A stretch of DNA of 5,348 nucleotides from NCBI GenBank assembly GCA_009926705.1, contig RFOJ01000073.1, positions 1 through 5,348 of the forward strand, written 5' to 3'. The notes under the pieces were generated by a model that saw nothing but the letters and a program-made list of their open reading frames with translations, made no database searches and was not told where the DNA came from. Within the stretch, counting starts at the first letter, position 1, and each line of letters begins with the position of its first letter. Source of the DNA: Acidimicrobiia bacterium. Lineage in GTDB: Bacteria > Actinomycetota > Acidimicrobiia > Acidimicrobiales > Ilumatobacteraceae. Both the position numbers and the translations under genes were made by a program. Positions 1 through 5,091 of this stretch are shown here, in pieces.

Positions 1-136
1 GGCGCTCGAGTTCGGCATGCCACCCACCGGTGGGCTTGGCATCGGCATTGACCGCCTCACGATGCTGATCGCCGGCGTGTCGTCGATTCGCGAAGTCATT
101 CTCTTCCCGACGCTGCGACCGGAGGTCACCGAATGA
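1..136 (+). CDS. lysS: Lysyl-tRNA synthetase, C-terminal end (partial)
   Basis: Only the last 44 codons are present; the reading frame starts at base 2 and ends in TGA at 134-136. The peptide contains GGLGIGIDRL, the class II aminoacyl-tRNA synthetase motif 3 whose arginine contacts ATP, preceded by FGMPPT and followed by VILFPTLRPE. This combination is typical of the LysS C-terminus (E. coli LysS has LPPTAGLGIGIDR and VILFPAMRP), which separates it from AspS and AsnS. The enzyme is cytosolic and charges tRNA-Lys with lysine. The stop codon overlaps the dapD start in an ATGA arrangement, so the two genes are very likely co-transcribed and translationally coupled. The rest of the gene lies upstream of the window. 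Confidence 0.93.
   Translation, partial: ALEFGMPPTGGLGIGIDRLTMLIAGVSSIREVILFPTLRPEVTE
121..126 (+). promoter_or_regulatory. Strong Shine-Dalgarno for dapD inside lysS
   Basis: GGAGGT lies within the last codons of lysS and ends 6 bases before the dapD ATG at 133. It is a near-perfect anti-16S match at normal spacing. It fixes the dapD start and allows independent initiation as well as coupling to lysS termination. Confidence 0.8.
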
Positions 137-1074
137 GTTCGACATCGACGAACACGCCCTCCCGAGCTTGGGGTGTCGGTACGGCCACCGTTTCGTCGAG
201 CGGCGTTGTGCTCGATGCGCACTACCGCCGACTGGGCTGGGGCGAATCGTGCCCAGCTGCCGAACGAGCCAACCTCGCACCCGCAGCAACCGATGCACGA
301 CGCGGAGTCGACATCACGCCGATCGTCACCGAGATCGACACTGCCGCAGCACCACGCGACGCTGCCGACGTCTTCTTGCGCCTGCACCTCTTGTCGCACC
401 GGCTGGCCAAGCCGCGCACGCTGAATCTCGACGGTGCGTTCGGACTGCTCGCCAATGTTGCATGGACGAGCATCGGCCCCGTCGCACTCGATGTGCTCGA
501 CGAAGTGCGCGAAGCCTTGCGCCGAAAAGGCGAGCATCTCACGGTAAATGGTGTCGACAAGTTCCCACGCATGACCGACTACGTCGTGCCGTCGGGTGTG
601 CGAATCGCCGATGCAAGCCGTGTTCGTCTCGGCGCTCACCTTGCCGAGGGCACCACGGTGATGCACGAAGGTTTCTGCAATTTCAATGCCGGAACGCTCG
701 GCGCTTCGATGGTCGAGGGCCGAATCTCTGCAGGTGTCGTCGTCGGCAACGGCAGCGACATCGGCGGTGGCGCGTCGATCATGGGCACGTTGTCAGGCGG
801 CGGCAAGGAGATGATCACCGTCGGCGAGCGCTGCCTGCTCGGCGCCAACAGCGGTCTTGGCATCAGCCTCGGCGACGACTCGGTGATCGAGGCCGGTCTC
901 TACATCACTGCAGGTACGCGCGTGCGACTGCCGGACGGCACTTCAGTGAAAGCGCGGGAGTTGAGCGGCGTGTCGAACATGCTCTTCCGACGAAACTCCG
1001 AGACCGGTGCCGTCGAGGCTGTCGTGCGTACAGGCAGTTGGGGCGGCCTCAACGCCGCGTTGCACAAGAACTGA
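133..1074 (+). CDS. dapD: 2,3,4,5-tetrahydropyridine-2,6-dicarboxylate N-succinyltransferase (DapD)
   Basis: This 313-residue protein resembles actinobacterial DapD, which transfers succinyl from succinyl-CoA to tetrahydrodipicolinate in the succinylase branch of the diaminopimelate/lysine pathway, in the cytosol. Residues 1 to about 150 form the N-terminal domain. Residues about 158-265 form a left-handed beta-helix of hexapeptide repeats, with recognisable blocks GTTVMHEGFCNFNAGTLG (173-190), MVEGRIS (193-199), GGGASIMGTLSGGG (211-224) and GANSGLGISLGDD (237-249). The tail VKARELSG...LFRRNS matches the family C-terminus. The MVEGRIS glutamate (E195) corresponds, as I recall, to the catalytic glutamate of the Mycobacterium tuberculosis enzyme. 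Length agrees with the mycobacterial protein (about 317 residues), longer than the E. coli enzyme (about 274). The start is set by GGAGGT at 121-126 and the ATGA overlap with lysS. The neighbour makes biological sense: a lysine-pathway enzyme beside the lysine tRNA ligase. Confidence 0.95.
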   Translation: MSSTSTNTPSRAWGVGTATVSSSGVVLDAHYRRLGWGESCPAAERANLAPAATDARRGVDITPIVTEIDTAAAPRDAADVFLRLHLLSHRLAKPRTLNLDGAFGLLANVAWTSIGPVALDVLDEVREALRRKGEHLTVNGVDKFPRMTDYVVPSGVRIADASRVRLGAHLAEGTTVMHEGFCNFNAGTLGASMVEGRISAGVVVGNGSDIGGGASIMGTLSGGGKEMITVGERCLLGANSGLGISLGDDSVIEAGLYITAGTRVRLPDGTSVKARELSGVSNMLFRRNSETGAVEAVVRTGSWGGLNAALHKN

Positions 1075-1102
1075 TCGATCTTCACCCAAGACCCGTCACC
1101 GC

Positions 1103-1144
1103 ATGAACTTCGAACAACTCGCCGAGATAGATCATCCGTAGTAG
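1103..1144 (+). other. Out-of-frame N-terminal segment of the nitroreductase (frameshift scar)
   Basis: An ATG at 1103 opens a 12-codon frame reading MNFEQLAEIDHP that ends in tandem TAG TAG at 1139-1144. In the nitroreductase frame, the codons from 1131 read IIRSRRTNL and continue directly into the ATG at 1158. Joining the first eight codons (MNFEQLAE) to that stretch across 1127-1130 gives a typical nitroreductase N-terminus, in which an Arg-rich segment contacts the FMN phosphate. The two parts are one base out of register, as expected from a single extra base at about 1127-1130 (ATAG). No clear Shine-Dalgarno precedes 1103. It could be a real mutation, an assembly error or, less likely, a small leader ORF. 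The segment begins 28 bases after the dapD stop. Confidence 0.7.
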
Positions 1145-1157
1145 GCGAACGAATCTG

Positions 1158-1661
1158 ATGATCGACCGCGAGCGCGACGTCGATGCGGCGACGATTGCCA
1201 AATTGTGCGACGTTGCCGTCTGGGCACCCAACCACAAACTGACCTGGCCGTGGTTGTTCTGCGAAGTTCGCGGCGCGGCACGCAGGCAACTCGGCGACGC
1301 CTGCGCCGACGTGATGGCTGCCCAGAACGAACCTTCGCCGCGCGTGCAGAAGACTCGCGGAAAGTTCGAGCGCTCCCCCGTCGTGTTGGTGGTCGGAAGC
1401 GAGGCGGGTGACACCGAGTTGCGCACCGCCGAAAACCGTGACGCCGTGTCGGCCGCCGTGCAGAACGTGCTGCTCGGTGCGACGGCACTCGGTCTTGCCA
1501 GTTTTTGGTCGTCATGCCCCACGGGCGCGAACGAGGCAGTCGCCAAGTTCTGCGGGTTTCCGAGCGGCACGACCATCGTGGCAATGATCTATCTCGGCTG
1601 GCCGACTGACGTGCCGAAGGGTTTCGAGCGGCCGGCGCCGCGCATCACACAGCGCAGCTAG
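1158..1661 (+). CDS. Nitroreductase-family flavoprotein (YdjA-like), N-terminus apparently frameshifted off
   Basis: The protein is 167 residues as an ATG-started frame. It shows nitroreductase-fold features of the small YdjA-like branch: WAPNHKLTWPW (22-32; compare APDHK..PW in E. coli YdjA), KTRGKFERSPVVLVV (65-79), the helix ENRDAVSAAVQNVLLGATALGLASFWSS (92-119) and MIYLGWP (143-149). Members bind FMN and use NAD(P)H to reduce nitro compounds, quinones or unsaturated substrates; the substrate here cannot be told. Family members are about 180-200 residues and begin with an Arg-rich FMN-phosphate-binding segment. That segment (IIRSRRT) is present in this frame upstream of the ATG at 1131-1151, but an in-frame TAG at 1128-1130 cuts it off; see the entry at 1103. 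Translation from 1158 could follow re-initiation after the TAG TAG at 1139-1144, giving a product probably poor in FMN binding. The gene follows dapD with no obvious own promoter. Its TAG stop shares CTAG with the convergent mutase. Confidence 0.82.
   Translation: MIDRERDVDAATIAKLCDVAVWAPNHKLTWPWLFCEVRGAARRQLGDACADVMAAQNEPSPRVQKTRGKFERSPVVLVVGSEAGDTELRTAENRDAVSAAVQNVLLGATALGLASFWSSCPTGANEAVAKFCGFPSGTTIVAMIYLGWPTDVPKGFERPAPRITQRS
1658..1661. other. Shared CTAG: overlapping convergent stop codons
   Basis: The nitroreductase stop TAG (1659-1661, plus strand) and the mutase stop TAG (1660-1658, minus strand) both lie in the palindrome CTAG. There is no intergenic space and no hairpin with a T-tract here, so any terminator for either unit must sit inside the opposing coding sequence. 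Confidence 0.9.
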
Positions 1662-3232
1662 CTGGGGCGGTAGACGCCGAACACGTCTCGCAAGGCGTCG
1701 CTCACTTCACCGAGCGTCGCATTCGCCTTCAGTGCAGCGCGCATCGGATACAGCAGGTTGTCGCTACCGCGTGCGGCGGCACGCACGTCGTCGAGCCTGG
1801 CCGCGACCTCCGCCGCATTGCGTTTCGACTTGAACTGCTTGAGCCGCTCCACTTGACTGCGCTCACGTTCGGAGTCGATCTTCAACACTGGGACGTCGGT
1901 CGCTTCTTCTGACGTGAACTTGTTGACTCCCACGATTGTGCGGCTGCCGTCGTCAATCGACTTCGTGTACGAATAGGCGGCTTCTTCGATCTCTTCCATC
2001 TGGAAGCCCGATTCAATGGCGTTCACCGCGCCGCCCATGTCGTCGATGCGTTTGATGTATTCCCACGCCAGACGCTCGACTTCGTTGGTGAGCGACTCGA
2101 CGTAATACGAGCCGGCGAGCGGGTCGGGAGTGTCGGTGACGCCGCTCTCGTATCCGATTATCTGCTGGGTGCGAAGCGCAATTCGAGCAGCTTCTTCCGT
2201 CGGCAAGCCGAGCGCCTCGTCGTAGCCGTTGGTGTGCAAGCTCTGCGTGCCGCCCATGACAGCAGCCATGCTCTGCACTGCAACGCGCACCACGTTGTTG
2301 AGTGGCTGCTGGGCGGTGAGCGTCGCGCCACCGGTCTGCGTATGGAATCGCATCAAGTGACTCGCCGGGTTCTTCGCGCCGAAGCGCTCAGTCATGATCC
2401 GATACCACATTCGGCGACTGGCACGGAACTTGGCAACTTCTTCGAAAAAGTTGTTATGGCCGTTCCAGAAAAACGACAGGCGCGGCGCAAACGCATCGAC
2501 GTCAAGACCAGCGTCGACCGCTGCTTGCACGTACGCCACGGCGTTCGCCAGTGTGAACGCGAGCTCCTGCACTGCAGTGCTGCCGGCTTCGCGAATGTGA
2601 TAGCCGGAGATTGAGATTGTGTTCCACTTCGGCACGTTCTTCGTGCAGTACTCAAAGATGTCGGTGATGATGCGCATCGACGGGCGTGGCGGGTACACGT
2701 AGGTGCCACGCGCGATGTATTCCTTTAGTAAGTCGTTCTGGATCGTGCCGCTGATCGCACTCGCAGGCACTCCGCGCTCTTCCGCCACCAACTCGTACAA
2801 GAGCAGCAGGATCGCCGCCGTCGAGTTGATGGTCATCGACGTGGTCACCTTGTCGAGCGGCAGGTCGGCAAGCAGCGTGCGCATGTCGTCGATGGAGTCG
2901 ATGGCAACGCCCACCTTGCCCACTTCGCCTGCGGCGCGTGAGTGATCGCTGTCGTAACCCATCTGGGTCGGCAGGTCGAAGGCGCAGGAGAGGCCGGTCT
3001 GGCCCGCCTCGAGCAAGAACTTGAACCGCGCGTTGGTGTCGGCGGCCGTGCCAAAACCGGCGTATTGACGCATCGTCCAAAGCCGGTCGCGGTGCATCGT
3101 CGGATAGATGCCTCGCGTGTACGGTGCGGCGCCTGGCGAGCCCAATTGGCTGCCGGCATCGAAGGCCTGCAGCGAGCCTGCGTCGTAGAGCGGCTGAACT
3201 TCGATGCCCGAGTCGGTGCGTTTCTCGGTCAT
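1658..3232 (-). CDS. Methylmalonyl-CoA mutase, catalytic large subunit without B12-binding domain
   Basis: This 524-residue protein spans the TIM-barrel catalytic domain of acyl-CoA mutases and ends where the cobalamin-binding domain of full-length mutases (about 730 residues) would begin. Family landmarks in order are YPTMHRDRLWTMRQYAGFGTA (43-63), GQTGLSCAFDLPTQMGYDSDH (77-97), TSMTINSTA (131-139), GTIQNDLLKEYIARGTY (162-178), ISISGYHIREAG (206-217), FHTQTGGATLTAQQP (296-310) and GGTQSLHTN (327-335). Y57 and R175 match the Tyr89/Arg207 pair that holds the methylmalonyl carboxylate in the Propionibacterium enzyme; isobutyryl-CoA mutase has Phe and Gln there. Y211-H212 match Tyr243-His244. 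It should interconvert (R)-methylmalonyl-CoA and succinyl-CoA with adenosylcobalamin, in the cytosol, in propionate, odd-chain fatty-acid and Val/Ile metabolism. A separate small B12-binding subunit is required and is not in this window. No mutase chaperone or epimerase is adjacent. The ATG start has only a weak Shine-Dalgarno, in line with a nearly leaderless transcript. mcmA1 or mutA-like names could apply, but paralogues exist, so no symbol is given. Confidence 0.93.
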   Translation of the reverse strand: MTEKRTDSGIEVQPLYDAGSLQAFDAGSQLGSPGAAPYTRGIYPTMHRDRLWTMRQYAGFGTAADTNARFKFLLEAGQTGLSCAFDLPTQMGYDSDHSRAAGEVGKVGVAIDSIDDMRTLLADLPLDKVTTSMTINSTAAILLLLYELVAEERGVPASAISGTIQNDLLKEYIARGTYVYPPRPSMRIITDIFEYCTKNVPKWNTISISGYHIREAGSTAVQELAFTLANAVAYVQAAVDAGLDVDAFAPRLSFFWNGHNNFFEEVAKFRASRRMWYRIMTERFGAKNPASHLMRFHTQTGGATLTAQQPLNNVVRVAVQSMAAVMGGTQSLHTNGYDEALGLPTEEAARIALRTQQIIGYESGVTDTPDPLAGSYYVESLTNEVERLAWEYIKRIDDMGGAVNAIESGFQMEEIEEAAYSYTKSIDDGSRTIVGVNKFTSEEATDVPVLKIDSERERSQVERLKQFKSKRNAAEVAARLDDVRAAARGSDNLLYPMRAALKANATLGEVSDALRDVFGVYRPS

Positions 3233-3241
3233 CGCTCACTC

Positions 3242-3247
3242 AGACTA
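3242..3247 (-). promoter_or_regulatory. Candidate -10 element of the mutase gene
   Basis: Read on the minus strand, TAGTCT fits the TANNNT pattern of actinobacterial sigma-70-type -10 boxes. It lies inside the larger motif CGTAGTCT, which recurs upstream of two other genes here. It ends 9 bases before the mutase ATG, so transcription would begin within a few bases of the start codon and give a leaderless or nearly leaderless mRNA. I see no convincing -35 hexamer. Confidence 0.5.
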
Positions 3248-3275
3248 CGAGCCCCAGCCTCGACAGATGATTGCG

Positions 3276-3281
3276 TAGCCT
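3276..3281 (+). promoter_or_regulatory. Candidate -10 element of the class II aldolase-like gene
   Basis: TAGCCT, within CGTAGCCT, ends 7 bases before the ATG at 3289. Transcription would then start at or very near the A of ATG, giving a leaderless transcript. That agrees with the lack of any Shine-Dalgarno before this start. It also argues against the in-frame TTG at 3271, which lies upstream of the presumed transcription start. No clear -35 is visible. Confidence 0.5.
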
Positions 3282-3288
3282 TGGTCGC

Positions 3289-4110
3289 ATGGCCATCACC
3301 GAACACGCAGGTGCCACGAAGTTCATCGACGGCGTGCCCCTCACGCCCAAGGATCTCGTCGACATCGGTCCGCAGCCCAAGCGCTCCATCGAAGAAGAGC
3401 GCACCGAACGCAAGCAGAAGCTCGCCGGTGCACTGCGCATCTTCGGGCGACTCGGTTTCGGCGAGGGCGTCGCCGGCCACATCACCGTGCGCGATCCGGA
3501 GTTCCCCGACCACTTCTGGGTGAACCCGTTTGCACGAAGCTTCCGCCTGATGCGGGTGTCTGACTTGATTCTCGTCAACCACGACGGCGATGTGGTCTAC
3601 GGCAATCATCCGGTCAACCGAGCCGCGTTCTGCATTCACGCGGCGATCCACCAAGCGCGCCCCGACGTGGTGTCGGCCGCTCACGCACACACGGTGTATG
3701 GCAAGGCCTGGGCATCGCTCGGCCGCAAGCTTGACCCGATCACACAGGACAGTTGCTACTTCTACGACGATCACGTCGTGATCGCAGAGCAGGGCGGTGC
3801 CGTGGTGTTTGAGCCGGAGGCTGGTCGCGAGATCGCATCGAAGTTCCCGAAGGGCAAGGCCGCGATCCACCAGAACCACGGACTGTTTACCGTCGGTCCG
3901 TCGGTCGATGCTGCGGCGTATTGGTTCTTGTCAATGGAGCGCACGTGCATGGCGCAGATCATGGCTGAAACGGTCGGCACACCAAAGCTCATTCCGCACG
4001 AGATGGCCACATACACGCGCGACTTGACCGCGCACCCCATGGCCGGATGGTTGAACTTCCAGCCGCTGTGGCAGGAAATCTGCCGCACCGACCCGGATCT
4101 CTTCGACTGA
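3289..4110 (+). CDS. Class II aldolase/adducin-family protein
   Basis: The protein has 273 residues and contains a class II aldolase/adducin domain at about 42-230. Visible features are GHITVRDPE (63-71) and VNPF (78-81), the zinc-ligand pair in AAHAHTVYG (H132, H134), and a third ligand in HQNHGL (H197). These match His92, His94 and His155 of E. coli fuculose-1-phosphate aldolase. Aligning back from H132 puts alanine (A113) where the aldolase has catalytic Glu73, so ordinary retro-aldol chemistry is doubtful; many adducin-like bacterial members share this NRAAF-type sequence and have no known reaction. A decarboxylase, an epimerase-like activity or an unknown metal-dependent role remains possible. 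It is cytosolic, with no signal peptide. ATG 3289 is preferred over TTG 3271 because of the promoter position. The next gene, an EamA-type exporter, overlaps or abuts its 3' end, which suggests an operon. It diverges from the mutase across only 56 bp. Confidence 0.88.
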   Translation: MAITEHAGATKFIDGVPLTPKDLVDIGPQPKRSIEEERTERKQKLAGALRIFGRLGFGEGVAGHITVRDPEFPDHFWVNPFARSFRLMRVSDLILVNHDGDVVYGNHPVNRAAFCIHAAIHQARPDVVSAAHAHTVYGKAWASLGRKLDPITQDSCYFYDDHVVIAEQGGAVVFEPEAGREIASKFPKGKAAIHQNHGLFTVGPSVDAAAYWFLSMERTCMAQIMAETVGTPKLIPHEMATYTRDLTAHPMAGWLNFQPLWQEICRTDPDLFD

Positions 4111-4988
4111 TTCATCGACGCAATCCGCTCGAGACGGCGCCGCCTGAGGCGCTGTTCATCGTTTCGGGCATCAGCCAATACGTCGGTGCGGTCATCGCGG
4201 TGCGGCTCTTTGAAGAGCTCGCGCCAGCGCCATCCGCGTGGTTCCGCGTCATCGGTGCGGCGTGCTGGCTGCTCATTTTTTCTGCCGGCGACATCAGGCG
4301 AAACGGTCGATTCACCGGCGAACAACTGAAGGCAGCGGCCCTCTTCGGCGTTGCGACGGCGTTCATGAACCTCACGTTTTACCTAGCCATCGACCGATTG
4401 CACCTGGGCAAGGGTGTCGCCATCGAATTCATCGGCCCGATCACGGTGGCTGCACTCACCACGCGCACCAAGCGAAACGCCGCTGCGCTCACCTTCGCCG
4501 CGATCGGCGTCGTAGTGCTGTCAGGCATCGAGATTGACGACGAACCGCTCGGACTCGTCTTCATCTTCCTGGCGGCGTTGTGCTGGGGGTTGTACATCAT
4601 CATCGGTGCGCGAGTGGCCCAGTACAACCGCGGTGTTGCTGGCCTCGGCGTGGGGCTCGCCATTGGTGCCGTCGTGCTCACGCCCTTCGGCGTTGCACAG
4701 AGTGGACCGGCGTGGAGTAATCCGTCGCTCATCGGTTTGTGCTTCTTAATCGGGTTGTTCTCCAACGCGGTGGCGTACGGCATCGATCAGTTCACGTTCC
4801 GTCGCATTCCTGTGCGACGCTTCTCGCTGTTGCTCGCCCTGCTGCCGGTCACAGCGACCGTGTTCGGTTTCTTGTTCTTGCAGCAGACGCCGTCGTTCGC
4901 CGACCTCGGGGGCATCGCACTCGTACTCGGTGGCGTGATGATCCAGCAGCGTGACACGCTGCCTCGCGCCGAACCACTGCGCGACTAA
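4047..4988 (+). CDS. EamA/DMT-superfamily transporter, RhtA-like
   Basis: The protein has 313 residues from ATG 4047, with about ten hydrophobic segments at roughly 35-53, 63-80, 95-115, 122-138, 145-161, 168-187, 198-214, 226-245, 259-278 and 284-300. This fits two five-helix EamA repeats in the inner membrane. Blocks such as PPEALFIVSGISQYVGA (32-48), MNLTFYLAIDRLHLGKGVAIEFIGP (107-131) and the second-repeat SNAVAYGIDQFTFRRIP (239-255) resemble the RhtA threonine/homoserine exporter branch. The substrate is probably an amino acid or small metabolite, but this is not provable here. The start is uncertain. ATG 4047 lies 64 bases inside the aldolase gene, and family similarity begins only near residue 24. 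GTG 4068 and CTG 4107 (overlapping the TGA at 4108) are in-frame alternatives, and none has a convincing Shine-Dalgarno. Whichever is used, translation is coupled to the aldolase-like gene. Confidence 0.87.
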   Translation: MVELPAAVAGNLPHRPGSLRLIHRRNPLETAPPEALFIVSGISQYVGAVIAVRLFEELAPAPSAWFRVIGAACWLLIFSAGDIRRNGRFTGEQLKAAALFGVATAFMNLTFYLAIDRLHLGKGVAIEFIGPITVAALTTRTKRNAAALTFAAIGVVVLSGIEIDDEPLGLVFIFLAALCWGLYIIIGARVAQYNRGVAGLGVGLAIGAVVLTPFGVAQSGPAWSNPSLIGLCFLIGLFSNAVAYGIDQFTFRRIPVRRFSLLLALLPVTATVFGFLFLQQTPSFADLGGIALVLGGVMIQQRDTLPRAEPLRD

Positions 4989-5005
4989 GCGCCACGCGAA
5001 CCATT

Positions 5006-5026
5006 GCACAACTGAACGCAGTGTGC
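5006..5026 (+). terminator. Possible stem-loop terminator after the EamA gene
   Basis: GCAC-A-ACTG, loop AACG, CAGT-GTGC can fold into an 8-bp stem with one bulged A and a four-base loop. It begins 17 bases after the exporter's stop codon and lies before the next gene's likely promoter, where a terminator is expected. No T-tract follows, so a classical Rho-independent terminator is not supported; a tract-less actinobacterial terminator or an mRNA-stabilising hairpin are options. Confidence 0.35.
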
Positions 5027-5049
5027 GCCGACTTCGTACTCGTGCTCCG

Positions 5050-5055
5050 TAGACT
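5050..5055 (+). promoter_or_regulatory. Candidate -10 element of the SpoIID/LytB gene
   Basis: TAGACT lies in CGTAGACT (5048-5055), the third copy of the motif seen before the mutase and aldolase-like genes. Transcription from here would give a leader of about 30 bases carrying the Shine-Dalgarno at 5073-5078. The -35 region is not recognisable. Confidence 0.45.
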
Positions 5056-5072
5056 GTGCAGGAAGCGGGCGA

Positions 5073-5078
5073 AGGAGA
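5073..5078 (+). promoter_or_regulatory. Shine-Dalgarno of the SpoIID/LytB gene
   Basis: AGGAGA, within GAAGGAGAG, lies 13 bases before the ATG at 5092. The match is good although the spacing is slightly long. It supports the chosen start, which also gives a complete signal peptide. Confidence 0.65.
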
Positions 5079-5091
5079 GTTCTACTTCACC

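Larger units (their letters stand above)
3242..3281. repeat. Imperfect inverted repeat in the divergent promoter region
   Basis: AGACTACG (3242-3249) and CGTAGCCT (3274-3281) form inverted arms that match at 7 of 8 positions, with a 24-base spacer. The simplest reading is two divergent copies of the same -10 motif, one for the mutase and one for the aldolase-like gene. A regulator operator is the alternative. Confidence 0.5.

Noticed and set aside
168..1106. A 312-codon plus-strand frame overlapping dapD
   Set aside because: The translation is Arg/His/Cys-rich low-complexity text with no family motifs, fully overlapping the clear dapD; it is a high-GC shadow frame.
1103..1144. Programmed +1 frameshift or regulatory leader peptide before the nitroreductase
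   Set aside because: There is no recognisable slippery codon/stop arrangement at the joint and no attenuator-like hairpin. A simple one-base indel explains the data better, although a leader peptide is not excluded.
1082..1576. Minus-strand open frames opposite the nitroreductase
   Set aside because: They have no recognisable motifs and lie antisense to a gene with clear family blocks; long antisense frames are common in high-GC DNA.
1658..3232. Isobutyryl-CoA mutase or another acyl-CoA mutase
   Set aside because: The substrate-defining positions are Tyr (RQY) and Arg (YIARGTY), as in methylmalonyl-CoA mutase, not Phe and Gln.
2652..3239. A minus-strand frame starting with GTG just upstream of the mutase start
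   Set aside because: Its Arg/His-rich translation is a +1 shadow of the mutase, which is conserved throughout.
3271..3288. TTG at 3271 as start of the aldolase-like gene
   Set aside because: It has no Shine-Dalgarno, lies upstream of the likely transcription start, and would add six residues (MRSLGR) encoded by the candidate -10 region.
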